DNA from: Mesostigma viride
Lineage: Eukaryota > Streptophyta > Mesostigmatophyceae > Mesostigmatales > Mesostigmataceae
Assembly: GCA_009746045.1 (NCBI GenBank)
Contig: RPFO01000167.1
Location: 1,239,574-1,303,573, forward strand
DNA: 64,000 nt
Direction of reading: 5' to 3'
Shown: positions 33,322 through 42,919 of the stretch, in pieces
How the letters are laid out: each line of letters begins with the position of its first letter
Position numbering within the stretch: position 1 is the stretch's first letter
The notes under the pieces: model-generated
Told to the model about the DNA's origin: nothing
What the model saw: only the letters and a program-made list of their open reading frames with translations
Database searches by the model: none
Made by a program: the position numbers and the translations under genes

Positions 33322-35079
33322 ATGGATCCAGTGGGTGGTAACATGTCGCCTATACCTACCAATACTCCTACTATGAGTAATAATAATAATAATAATAACA
33401 ACCATAACAACAATCGTGGTAACCGACGGGACTCACTTGAAACGGTGCACCATCTCACTCCTCAAGGTAATCTTCGTGCCTCACCTCCTTCTCCTCTTGC
33501 TGATGGTCGCCGTCGTCCCTCACTTACCCCTCCTACCTATGAACAACGTCAACGTATGCAAGTCAGATTTAGTGATGACCCTTCCCTTACCCTGAACCAG
33601 GCCCCTGCCCCTCCTGCAACCTTGGCTCAACCCTCCAGCAGGTCCTCACTAACTAACAATGTTTTTAGGCCTCCTTCCCACCCTGTGCCTTCCATGCCTG
33701 CTCTTAACACGGGTCGTGCCTCTGCCCCTGTCGGTCCTTCTGGGCGCCCTAGTGCAGTTCCCTTTTACCCACCTGCTTCCTGGTCCTACCCTGAGACGGC
33801 CTATGAGGCAGCCCAGGTCCCTACCCGTGTGGCTGATTTAGAAGTTAATAGTGATTTCAGCACCATGCCCTTAGATGACAGAAATTATGATCATTTTGCC
33901 TATTCCTCTCTTCGTGAGCAATATACTGTCCCCTTCTCTTATGGGCACCAGCCTGAAACGGTGGCCCCTTCTAGACCCCTACCCAAGACTTTTCCTCTTC
34001 CTTCCTTCTATCCCGCTTATGTAGCAGTGGAAGATAGTGGCCCTATGGGAAAAACTGACTCTTCTAATCCCCCTAAGCCCCCTGCTCTTCCCCTCTTTGC
34101 TAACCTTCCCAAGCTGGATGTCAAGTCTACCCCTCAACAGTTTTTCACCTTTATTATGTTGCTTACCCAGAACACAGAGTCGTGGCAGAATCATAATAGA
34201 TGGCGTCTTTCTGATGCTGTATTAGTTCCTCACTATCTCACAACCTGTATTACTCCTGAGCTTGCTAACCTCATTCAGTGTGAGTCTTTGGCCTCTCATG
34301 CCTACCCTAACTCTGTAGCAGAATTGTTTAAGCGTTTAGAGAACCATTTAGTCCCTCCTGATTCAGATTGGCAGGATAGATTAGCCTTTGGTACCTTGCA
34401 GCAGGGTACTAAATCATTTAAGGAGTATATGAAAGAGTTTGATGCTCAGATGGTACGAATTAGGGATTTGTCGGGTGCAGAAGTACGTGCTCGCTTCCTC
34501 CAAGGCCTCAGTAGACCCTTATTACGTGAAGTCAAGCGCCAGTTCTCTGCCTACCGTTTTACTGATCTGCCCCTCAAGCATGTGCGCCAGCATCTCTTGC
34601 GTGTAGCAGATTTCTTCACCACCCCTTCTCTTCCTACCCGTTCCCGTATTAATAATATTATCCTTACCCCTGAGGAGGAGAACTCCTATGTAGAAGAATT
34701 AGATATCTGTGTTACTGACCTTTCAGCCCTTGATGTCTCTCATATCACATGCTATCATTGTAAGGAAGTAGGTCATCTTAAACGTGAGTGCCCCAAGTTC
34801 CTTTCGGGTGCTCCCCCTCATCCCGACGCTCGCCCTCCTCGTACCCCTCAGCGTGCTCCTATTCGTCCTACTTCAGGACGCATTCCTTCAGCTACCCCTA
34901 GTAGGCTGAATGCTGTGCAGACAGGATCCCCAGGGTTCCCCTATGATAATCAGGCTCCCGCACCCTCTTCGCTCCCTCGTGACCCTCCAGCAGTGGCTTT
35001 TTCGCCAGGGTCTTCTTCGGGGTTAGTTCCTATGGATTTGGGGGGGAGGGGGAACAGTAGGCCTGTCAGCCGGGGGTAA
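33322..35079 (+). CDS. gag: chromovirus Gag
   Basis: 585 residues. The N-terminal third is Asn-, Pro- and Ser-rich and probably disordered, with an Asn homopolymer near residue 14. Residues about 255-445 have the helical retrotransposon Gag pattern (FTFIMLLTQ, FKEYMKEFDAQMVRIRDLSG, ARFLQGLSRPL). A CCHC zinc knuckle, CYHCKEVGHLKREC, starts at residue 477. It assembles the particle and packages element RNA. The TAA stop is followed by coding sequence in the +1 frame, and a G-rich run at 35038-35053 is the likely place where the frames part. Confidence 0.92.
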   Translation: MDPVGGNMSPIPTNTPTMSNNNNNNNNHNNNRGNRRDSLETVHHLTPQGNLRASPPSPLADGRRRPSLTPPTYEQRQRMQVRFSDDPSLTLNQAPAPPATLAQPSSRSSLTNNVFRPPSHPVPSMPALNTGRASAPVGPSGRPSAVPFYPPASWSYPETAYEAAQVPTRVADLEVNSDFSTMPLDDRNYDHFAYSSLREQYTVPFSYGHQPETVAPSRPLPKTFPLPSFYPAYVAVEDSGPMGKTDSSNPPKPPALPLFANLPKLDVKSTPQQFFTFIMLLTQNTESWQNHNRWRLSDAVLVPHYLTTCITPELANLIQCESLASHAYPNSVAELFKRLENHLVPPDSDWQDRLAFGTLQQGTKSFKEYMKEFDAQMVRIRDLSGAEVRARFLQGLSRPLLREVKRQFSAYRFTDLPLKHVRQHLLRVADFFTTPSLPTRSRINNIILTPEEENSYVEELDICVTDLSALDVSHITCYHCKEVGHLKRECPKFLSGAPPHPDARPPRTPQRAPIRPTSGRIPSATPSRLNAVQTGSPGFPYDNQAPAPSSLPRDPPAVAFSPGSSSGLVPMDLGGRGNSRPVSRG

Positions 35080-36647
35080 CCTGGACAGGTCCTTAGATAG
35101 TACCCCAGATGAAAATTTTTGCCTGCCTGTTTTTATAACCTCTGTAGGAGCTGAATCTTCCCTACCACTACGTGTGCGTCCTCTTATGTTCTTGAATGGT
35201 GGTTTAACCGTCCCTCACACTGTTGTAGACCCTTCCTGCATGCTGATGAACTCTTGAATGTCTCTGTGTTGGTAGATAGCGGTGCGGCTAGCTCCTTTGT
35301 GAGCGAAGCCCTAGTTAGGCGTTTAGGACTAGTCCCTACCCCTCACACCAAACCCGTTACTGTTCATTATGCTGATGGTCGCACCAGTCATTCCCCGGGT
35401 ACGGTGTCCCTTCCCATGGTTATACAAGGACGTACTGTCAACCTGACGGCCACTATAGGCCCTATCACTACCGCTGATGTATTACTAGGATTAGATTGGC
35501 ACCAGGATAATAAGATTACTATTAATTATGATACCATGGTCATTTGGTTTCCAGATAGCTCTTACTGGGTACCTGAACGTCATTATAGATTGGAAAATTT
35601 ATCCTTGGTAGATATTACTCCTCCTACACCTGTTGATCCTCCTGTAAGACCTATACCTGAAGTATTAATGTCCAATGATGAGTTGCGTTCTGAACTAAAG
35701 GAATATGGATATTTATTATGTATGTTCCTTCAGTTAGAAGTACAGGAGATACCTATCCCTAATAATAGTGTGGATATAGATATAAACACAGTGGATACAA
35801 TAGGAGTGGGATTTACTGAAAATGAAATAGTAAGATACATGGCTGTGATAGATTCCTCAAAGGTTTTTGAAGAAAAGACTCCTTCTTATCCTCCTCCTCG
35901 TTCTGTTTTACACCGTGTAGTTATCAAGGACGGTGCAGTTCCTACGCACTCTCCGATGTATAGAATGGGCCCTACCGAGTTAAAGGAACTAAAACAGATT
36001 TTAGTGTCATTATTAGAAGCAGGATTGATAGAGCCTAGTAACTCCCCCTACTCAGCTGGTGTCCTGTTAGTTCCTAAGCCAAATGGCAAGTTTCGCCTAG
36101 TTACTGATTATAGGAAGTTGAATGATATTACTGTGAAGTCTAAATACCCTCTACCTCGTATTGATGATATATTTAATAAGGTTAAAGGTTCCACTTGTTT
36201 CACAGTACTGGATTGTGCGGATGGTTTTTGGCAGTTGCGGATAGCTCCTGAGGATTGCCATAAAACCGCCTTTGCTACCCCTTTTGGTCATTACCAGTTT
36301 AGAGTAGCGGCTATGGGACTCTGTAACTCGCCTGCCTCTTTTCAAATGTTAATGAATGAAGTGCTTAGACCTGTTATGGGAAATTCTCATCTTCCTCAGG
36401 TGTCCTCTGATCTAAAGGATCCTTCCTTCTCCTCTGTTTCTTTATCTGAGCATGACCGTTCTTGTGCTCAAGCTTACTTAGATGATATTCTTATTTACTC
36501 TCCTGATTTTGAAACGCACCTACGTGATTTAAAGAAAGTATTAGAAATAATGGCTGAAAATTCCTTGTGGGCGCGCCGTGCTAAAGTGCGTTCGGGTAGG
36601 AGTGTCCCATTTTTAGGGCACGTTCTGTCAGATGCCGGGGTCGCTAC
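35051..36647 (+). CDS. pol: chromovirus Pol, protease and reverse transcriptase part
   Basis: Coding continues in the +1 frame from the G-run (NLDRSLDSTPDENFCLPVFI) to about 35230. There a missing base in a C-run returns it to the gag frame. The protease active site reads VDSGAASSFVSE at 35272. Reverse transcriptase follows, with VTDYRKLND near 36100 and the catalytic AYLDDILIY at 36472-36498. The frame stops making sense at 36648, where the copia-type element is inserted into the RT-RNase H connection. The two frame changes may be damage, sequencing error, or at the gag end a programmed +1 shift as in Ty3. Confidence 0.88.
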
Positions 36648-37263
36648 AGTTAACGTAAAGGATTTACGTTAGGTGGATAGAGATTGTTACGCTCTTTCCA
36701 ACGGCACCTTGAACGCCTCATTTGGTTAAGGAACGTAAAAGTTATGACGTTTCCTAGGCTGTGCCGACAGTACCCGGCGCGCCACTGTGGGCGCGTACGG
36801 ACACAGGATGTACAAGTGTCACTTTGATAGTCCGCAGGACGTTGACAGGACTTGTACAGGACTTGATGGTCAATTGATAGGTAGGCGTGCTGTAGCGCGC
36901 CAGGACCTATGAGACAATTGATGCTGACTAGTGTACGGATAGGTCCACAGGACTAGCCGTATGGACAATTGATAGATCTGCGCGCCAAAGGCGTGCCAGA
37001 GTCTGTGTAATCAATTGATTGACAGTTCAGCTGTGACAGTGCAGCTGAATACTTGGACGCGTCCCTAGCAAGCTATATGAGTGACTTGGTCACACCGGGA
37101 CGCTAGTTCTTGCGTGCACGTTCTCTTGGCACTGCGACCCTGTCGTCTGTGCTGCGTGCAGTCTTGGAAGTGACGTGACTTACGTCTGTGTTTCCTGTTA
37201 TTAATAAAGGCAACTTCCTGCAAGAACCATGGCGGAATTCGTGGCATTCTTACCCTCACAACT
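36648..37263 (+). repeat. copia-type 5' LTR
   Basis: 616 bases. It contains AGCTATATGAG (possible TATA region, near 37070) and ATTAATAAAGG (AATAAA-like signal, near 37200). Directly after it ACAACTCGTATT is repeated with the LTR end, and no TGG-type primer site follows. A half-tRNA primer, as used by copia, cannot be excluded. Confidence 0.95.
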
Positions 37264-37299
37264 CGTATTACAACTCGTATTACACGCTCTGTCAAAAAG

Positions 37300-38009
37300 A
37301 TGCCAAATTCGGAAGAATTTCGGATTCCCGATGACGAGGAAATAGCCGCTCCGCCGGCTGGTTCTTCGTCAAGACCGACTGCGCCGTCGTGGCAGCAATT
37401 GCTCGACGAAGTTACGTCTCGCTCGACGAGCTTCATCGTCAGCAGCGTGCAGCTCACGCATTGCTCGGGGATAACCCCGAGGACCCCGATTTGCCAGCAC
37501 TGGTGCCGGCAATCCGCAACCTGTTGGACCAGATTCGAAACATTTTATCGACATTTACGGTCCAGGTGCGGGGAGGTTTGCGGTCGGTGACCGAAGTCAC
37601 GACTGCCATTGAGGAGTTGGACAACGTCCTCTCTTCACTCACCGGTTACCAGAGAAACCTGCAAAACTGGGCATCGCTACGCACGGGGGGCGCGCCGGCG
37701 GTGTCAACAAATTTGTTTCAGGATCTCGCGCTGCTATCGCTGCTCACTCGCGGCGTACGCAGTCGTGAGCGCCAGGTTTTAATTAACCTGGTGGCATTTC
37801 TCGCCTCTGTGCGAGAGTGGATTCCCGCGGGGTGGGAATTATTGACGATCTTTACACATCCTCTGCGCCTCGTCGCGCGTCGGCGCGTCGCAACTTACGC
37901 GGCGGGGAGCACGCCGGTTTTAATTCATACCGGTGCAGGTCCGGAGCTGGATATGGAGGATCGTGAGTTCGTATACACGTACTGCGACTTCAGGGGCCTT
38001 GACTACTAG
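37300..38009 (+). CDS. leader ORF of unknown function, in two frames
   Basis: An ATG at 37300 opens MPNSEEFRIPDDEEIAAPPA, natural and acidic. From about 37390-37430 the natural reading moves back one base into a 200-codon frame (LDELHRQQRAAHALLGDNPE, then helical segments IRNLLDQIRNILSTF and EVTTAIEELDNVLSSL). That second frame has no ATG at its start. A -1 frameshift or a single lost base would join them. It lies between the LTR and gag, where compact copia elements have only leader. The predicted helices suggest a structural protein; no family is recognised. Confidence 0.5.
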
Positions 38010-38176
38010 TCGGCCTAATTTTCTTTGCAGTACTCGTCGACATTTTTTTGTCGAATTTCGGCGGCAATTCGCGGGGCGGCAGCGACACCGGCGCAGGCGG
38101 CAGTGGCGACACAAAAATTTTGTACATATTTTCTGCTGCTTTGTTAAGGTGTTCTTTGAATAGCTGGTAGTGCAGG

Positions 38177-39295
38177 ATGGCTGAGGGACGCCGTAGCAAG
38201 GGTCCAGCCAGTGGGAATAATAATGGGGGTGCTGGTAGTGGAACCGCTCACGTAGATGACGTGGGGCTTACCGGAGAGATTACCAACCTTCCTCACAATA
38301 ATAATAATGCACAAGCTATTCATGGCTTTGATCTTACCACACAGGGTCTTTTAATTGTCAATCAGTTGCAGCCTGTAACCTCAGACTCCAAGCCTAAGCA
38401 GGCTGAAGAGTTTGTGGAGGGATTGGAAGGGTTCCCTAGCTTGTACGGTGGTACAAATTACTATCAAATCTGGATAGGCAGTAGCACTTTTGGCAAGTGT
38501 ACTGACCAGATTAAGGACCTAACCAGGGAGTGCAAAAAGGCCAATAAGGCCTGGGCACTGTACGTGGCTGAGCTGAAGGAGCTGCTGGAAGACCAACGCA
38601 AGAAGGTCGGCATCCATTGGCAGGACAAGTATCAAGGGTGGGAGGTCAAGGGGGACCTGATCCAGAACTTTCTCAACTATTGTAAGATGGTTGAGGAGGG
38701 CAGGGCTCACGGCTTTAATGTCGCTGATAACATAGCCCTAACCAACTGGCTCAAGGTTTCTGGGCTGGATAAGGCGACACGTGGCTCCTTAAAAGTCATG
38801 TGTGCCCCACACTCTACCCTGAAGGCCTACAAGGTCATCATTAAACAAGCACTCGAGGCAGAGGAGCTGTTTGAGGGTGGAGTGCCAGCAGTGAAGGCTA
38901 CCCAGGCAGGCGGGCGTACCCAGGGTGGCTCCAAGACGTCTGAGGCTGACCGAAGCCAAGGAGGGCGTAGGGGCAACCATAACAAGCGCAAGGGAGATCA
39001 TTCACCTGATTCTGACAGGAGGTCACACTCCAAGTCGGTGTTCAGGCGGGTGGGTGGTCAGCCCAAGCAGGGCAACGCGTCTGACAATGGGGGCAGTGGC
39101 CAGGGCAAGTCCAAGATACAATGCTACCTGTGCAAGGGGTGGGGGCACATCAAGAAGGAGTGTCCCAGCTTCAAGAAGTCCCAGGGCCAGGGCAGCAACA
39201 AGAATAACAACAACAACAACAAGAAGAACAACAACAAGTCCCAGGCAGGCCAGCCTTCAAAGGGCAGTCAGCAAGAAGACAACAAGGAGCAGTGA
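38177..39295 (+). CDS. gag: copia-type Gag
   Basis: 372 residues. The N-terminus is Gly/Asn-rich. The middle has the helical Gag pattern (DLTRECKKANKAWALYVAEL, GDLIQNFLNYCKMVEEG, NWLKVSGLDKATRGSL). A CCHC knuckle CYLCKGWGHIKKEC lies near residue 317. The tail is Lys/Asn/Gln-rich. The stop is TGA followed by CTG, and the frame stays open for the next 582 codons, so translation into pol by stop-codon readthrough is plausible. Confidence 0.85.
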   Translation: MAEGRRSKGPASGNNNGGAGSGTAHVDDVGLTGEITNLPHNNNNAQAIHGFDLTTQGLLIVNQLQPVTSDSKPKQAEEFVEGLEGFPSLYGGTNYYQIWIGSSTFGKCTDQIKDLTRECKKANKAWALYVAELKELLEDQRKKVGIHWQDKYQGWEVKGDLIQNFLNYCKMVEEGRAHGFNVADNIALTNWLKVSGLDKATRGSLKVMCAPHSTLKAYKVIIKQALEAEELFEGGVPAVKATQAGGRTQGGSKTSEADRSQGGRRGNHNKRKGDHSPDSDRRSHSKSVFRRVGGQPKQGNASDNGGSGQGKSKIQCYLCKGWGHIKKECPSFKKSQGQGSNKNNNNNNKKNNNKSQAGQPSKGSQQEDNKEQ

Positions 39296-41041
39296 CTGTC
39301 TGAGGCAACCCCTACACACCTTAATTCACCCAAGGGGGAGGCCAGGTGCTCCAATGCAGATTTTATATCTGGGCAACAAGAGGGTGATCTCCAGGTTCAG
39401 TGTGGCCCCAGGTCACCTGGAGAGGTACAGGTTCCTATGAAGACGTCCTTGACAGCTGATGCAGCTGTAAGAATGTCTGACCCTATGCATCCTCGTGCTG
39501 GGCACGAGGGTGGACCTCTCATTTTGAGAGAAACCAATGTACAACCACAGAGGGGTGTGAAGGCCTCTGGTGGTATGCATGTGGTCCCTGCTGGCGGTCC
39601 AGGTGTTGGGCATGAGCAGGGTGACTCAGGCTCTGAGTCAGAACAGGATGGAAGTCAGCATGGTGATGCTGGACAACCTGACAGCACAGTCCTGACTGTG
39701 CCAGGGACTGCTTCCTCTGTGTACCAGGAGTTGGGTGCCCGAATCCACAACATGTTTGGGCATGCCACTTCTCTGTCAAACAACTTTGCCTTCCGTATGG
39801 GCAGGGCACCCCTTCTTAAGGCGTGTCAGCAAGCTGCCTCACGGTGTAAGTGCCAGTTGTCCTCCAACAAGCCCAGGAAATCACATGCCAAAGCTCTACC
39901 TCAGAGCATTGGTGATCTGCAGTGTGATATCCAACACATCAGGGGCATGCAACTGTTGGTGTGCGTGGACAGGTACACGAAATACAAGGTGCTGGAGCAT
40001 TTACCTTCTATGAAGAACAGGTACTTGCTGGCTGCCCTGCAGAATGTAAGAGCCAAGTTTCCTACCACAAGGATCCAGGTGGACATGCAGTTTCAGCATC
40101 TCAAGGGTGATCCTACCCTTCCTGAGTTGCTGGTTACACCTAGGGAGGCTCATGGGCAGCAGGGTGCTATCGAGAGGGCAATCCAGGAGGTCAAGAAATT
40201 GATCATCTCTGAAGACTGGGTACCCTTGTCTGCACCTGCACTTGTCAGGAGTGCATGGCTGAGGAACGTGGAGCAGCAGCTGAACAGCAGGGTTAACTTC
40301 TACTATGATGGAGTTGCTGTCAGCCCAATGGGTCTATATCATGGCCTGTGCCCACCACATGTGCTGGAGGGCTGGAAACATGCTGCACATGTCACCTTTG
40401 CCAAGCTGAGGGAGAAGGACCGGGGTTGGAAGATGCTGGAGCCACAAGTGGGTCAGAAGGTCCTAGCTTGGAAGGAACCTAGCCTTTATGGCAAACGTGG
40501 TAGCTGGAGTCCTGGGGTGGTTACCCAGGTTGATGAAGCTAGCCACGCATGCTTGGTCAGCATGGAGGACGAACCAAAGCATGTACACCGGCTGAGTTGG
40601 TCATATGTCAAGCCTAACCTGATGAATGAGGGCAGTCAGGCACAAGGCTCACAGGATCTGCAGGATTTTCAGGTCCCAGGTGACATCACTGACGCAACGA
40701 CCACATCTGTTGCAGGGGAATCTGTCAGCCCTGGCCAGGTTGCAGAGGTACTTGTTGAACAGGCTGCAAGGTCAACAGCTGGGGAGTCAACTGTCAAGCC
40801 CAAGGCACTAACCAAGCCCAGGGGGACAAGTTTGGCTGGATTGATTGGGGCTCTACAAAGGGCCAAGAAGCAGCCCAAGGTAGCCAAGCTCAGGTGGCAT
40901 GGCAATCTGGGGCTGGACACTGCCTTAGAGGTAGACACTAATTCTCAGGTTCCATCATTGGGACCAGGGCTGCAGCAGGGTACAGCATGTCTGAACCCAG
41001 CTATCAGTTTGTGTCTGACTTCAGTGGCGGGGTACACGTGA
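39296..41041 (+). CDS. pol: copia-type integrase, in frame with Gag
   Basis: The frame is the gag frame beyond its TGA; the first ATG is only at 39437. A zinc-binding region has HNMFGH and CKC. The catalytic triad is visible as LQCDIQ, IQVDMQF and GAIERAIQ, the last standing where copia integrases have their glutamate. A C-terminal region with WKMLEPQVGQKVLAWK and GSWSPGVVTQ resembles the integrase tail. The LQCD-to-IQVD spacing of roughly 60 residues is normal for DDE integrases. It inserts the cDNA with a 5-bp staggered cut, matching the GCTAC duplication. Confidence 0.78.
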   Translation: MSEATPTHLNSPKGEARCSNADFISGQQEGDLQVQCGPRSPGEVQVPMKTSLTADAAVRMSDPMHPRAGHEGGPLILRETNVQPQRGVKASGGMHVVPAGGPGVGHEQGDSGSESEQDGSQHGDAGQPDSTVLTVPGTASSVYQELGARIHNMFGHATSLSNNFAFRMGRAPLLKACQQAASRCKCQLSSNKPRKSHAKALPQSIGDLQCDIQHIRGMQLLVCVDRYTKYKVLEHLPSMKNRYLLAALQNVRAKFPTTRIQVDMQFQHLKGDPTLPELLVTPREAHGQQGAIERAIQEVKKLIISEDWVPLSAPALVRSAWLRNVEQQLNSRVNFYYDGVAVSPMGLYHGLCPPHVLEGWKHAAHVTFAKLREKDRGWKMLEPQVGQKVLAWKEPSLYGKRGSWSPGVVTQVDEASHACLVSMEDEPKHVHRLSWSYVKPNLMNEGSQAQGSQDLQDFQVPGDITDATTTSVAGESVSPGQVAEVLVEQAARSTAGESTVKPKALTKPRGTSLAGLIGALQRAKKQPKVAKLRWHGNLGLDTALEVDTNSQVPSLGPGLQQGTACLNPAISLCLTSVAGYT

Positions 41042-41157
41042 AGGTACTGGGTGAGGTATTCATTCCTATCCTTGGACAGGACACTGCTTTTTGTGTCTTG
41101 GAGGGCTATCAAGGACCTGCTCTTCTGGGGCAGAATTTCCTATGCCAGGATGGGTAG
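40944..41157 (+). CDS. protease-like segment between integrase and RT
   Basis: In a third frame, overlapping the integrase end, the peptide YQFVSDFSGGVHVKVLGEVF then IPILGQDTAFCV and ALLGQNFLCQDG has the strand order and LLG-x-x-FL ending of the second half of retropepsins. A possible active-site region (GLDTALEVD) lies in the integrase frame just upstream, but it lacks a clean DTG/DSG. Two frame changes would be needed to connect it to integrase and RT. In copia elements protease normally precedes integrase, so this placement would be unusual. Confidence 0.4.
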
Positions 41158-42263
41158 TGATCACGTCCTCTCTCCTGACTAAGGAAGGGGCTGGTCAGGT
41201 CCCACTGATTAATTTCAGGACCACTCACCTATCACGTGCAGTAACCAGGACGGTTAAGCGTGTGCAAGTGTGCCAGGGGCAGGAGCCCTTGGTTGATGAC
41301 CTCATACTGCCAGCTGCTAGTCATCCAAGCAGTTTGGGCATTGGTCCTCACTCACTTGCTGGACACAGCCCTATCAACTACCAAGGCCTGGTGAAGCTCA
41401 TGTCCTCTCCCATTATGTGTCCCCAGGTCACACTGGGTCTGATTAAATCTGGGGAGGACTGGATCTCCAAGAAATGCGTGGAACCTGTCAATGACCTGCC
41501 TCCTGCACGACGTCTACTCAAGCTCAAGTTTGTCATCAAGATGAAGGAGGTGGACGGGGTCAAGGTACCACATGTCAGGCCAGTGCTGAATGAGTTCAAG
41601 GGTACTGGTGAGTGCACTGCTGAGGAGTTGTATACCCCTGGCATGCTGCATGATACTTGGAGGCTGCTGCTGTGTGTCTTTCTAGGCCTTCTCAACAAGG
41701 GCTTGGACTATGGCTCAGTGGTGATAGACTTCAAGAGGGCATTTCTGGAGGGTGATGCAGATGTGGCACAGGAAAAGTGGGAGGGCAAGACGCCTTTCTA
41801 TGTTAGGGTGCCTGCTGTATGGAAAAGGGACATCCACACGGAGTTCCTTAAAATCCTCAAGGGCCTGGAGGGCCTGAGGTCAAGTCCAATAATCTGGAGG
41901 GAGACTCTCAACCGTTTCCTGAAGGAGCATTGCAACTTGAAGGTCTCTCCTGTAGACCCCTGTCTGTTTCTGGGGCAATGGGAAGGCCTGCCAGTGTATG
42001 CTTCGCTGCACGGGGATGACCTACATCTGATAGCTCCCACGTCGTGGCTTAAGGAGCTGATCTCCATCATTAAGTCCAAGTTTCCTCTGGGTAGGGAGCA
42101 ATGGCAGGTGGAGAATGAGCCTCTGCTGTTTGTGGGCATGGAGGCCACACTGGTGAAGAAGGGGGGGAGTGGCGTATGCTGCTGGTGGGGGGCAATGACT
42201 ATCAAGAGACCCTCATTAGCAAGCTTCCTCCAACCATCACACAGGCACTGTGTCCCATGGTGA
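41091..42263 (+). CDS. pol: copia-type reverse transcriptase
   Basis: The real coding part starts near 41158 (WVVITSSLL), continuing the protease-like ending after a frame change. The RT core shows LKLKFVIKMKEVDGVKVPHV, the first catalytic motif VVIDFKRAFLEGD, GLEGLRSSPIIWRETLNRFL, DPCLFL, and ASLHGDDLHLIAP at the active site. The Asp-Asp pair is intact but the usual Tyr-Val before it is His-Gly. The frame is lost at a run of seven G (42161-42167). Its last 30 codons are out of frame relative to RNase H. Confidence 0.85.
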   Translation: MCLGGLSRTCSSGAEFPMPGWVVITSSLLTKEGAGQVPLINFRTTHLSRAVTRTVKRVQVCQGQEPLVDDLILPAASHPSSLGIGPHSLAGHSPINYQGLVKLMSSPIMCPQVTLGLIKSGEDWISKKCVEPVNDLPPARRLLKLKFVIKMKEVDGVKVPHVRPVLNEFKGTGECTAEELYTPGMLHDTWRLLLCVFLGLLNKGLDYGSVVIDFKRAFLEGDADVAQEKWEGKTPFYVRVPAVWKRDIHTEFLKILKGLEGLRSSPIIWRETLNRFLKEHCNLKVSPVDPCLFLGQWEGLPVYASLHGDDLHLIAPTSWLKELISIIKSKFPLGREQWQVENEPLLFVGMEATLVKKGGSGVCCWWGAMTIKRPSLASFLQPSHRHCVPW

Positions 42264-42919
42264 GGGGCATGGTTGCTTGGGTGGCAGGCATTTCCAGGCC
42301 AGACCTTATGGTCATAGCCAGGTTGCCTGATGACATGCTGGTGGAGCTAGGGTCTGCCAAGGTGGCTGATCAGGTCAGGGCTTCATCTGGCATTCTGTTG
42401 TCTGCAGTGGATTTATCACAACCCATTTGCATGGAGCTGTATGTGGATAGCTCAATGGACAGCAGGCAGGTCTCCAAGGTCAGGGGCAGGGCTGCAGGGC
42501 TCTTTGTGCTCAGACAGGAAGGCCTGGGGAGTTTGGTGAGCTGGTTTAGTCGCCTGCACAAACGGGTGGCTGTCAGCAGTGATGTGGCAGAATGCAGGGC
42601 TATTTGTGAAGGCATTCACACAAGCCTTTATCTGAAGGAGTTGCTTCATCAGATGACTTCTAACACTCCTTGGCCACTTCAGGTTACCACTCTTCTAAAA
42701 ACAGACTCCATGGGGATGGTGCAGTTTGTGCACAGGCAGATGGCCAGAAGTAGGGACTTGGATTATCTCCTTCTTAAGGAGTTGTCCTCCTTGGCCAATA
42801 TTGAGCATATCCCTGGGGTTGACAATCCTGCTGATGCTTTGACCAAGCTAGTGCAGAAGGCAGCAGTGCAATACAAGGTTCTTCAGTCTCTGATGGACCC
42901 ATCTCAGCAAGCTGTCTAA
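42167..42919 (+). CDS. pol: copia-type RNase H and C-terminal Pol
   Basis: A -1 slip on GGG GGG at 42162-42167 continues directly as EWRMLLVGGNDYQETL. Copia landmarks follow: VAGISRPDL, the first acidic site in YVDSSMDS, VSSDVAECRAICEGI, LLKTDSMGMVQFV and PGVDNPADALTK. This is the full RNase H domain that removes the RNA template. It ends at a TAA near 42919. The slip site could be programmed or a lost G. Confidence 0.83.
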   Translation, partial: EWRMLLVGGNDYQETLISKLPPTITQALCPMVRGMVAWVAGISRPDLMVIARLPDDMLVELGSAKVADQVRASSGILLSAVDLSQPICMELYVDSSMDSRQVSKVRGRAAGLFVLRQEGLGSLVSWFSRLHKRVAVSSDVAECRAICEGIHTSLYLKELLHQMTSNTPWPLQVTTLLKTDSMGMVQFVHRQMARSRDLDYLLLKELSSLANIEHIPGVDNPADALTKLVQKAAVQYKVLQSLMDPSQQAV

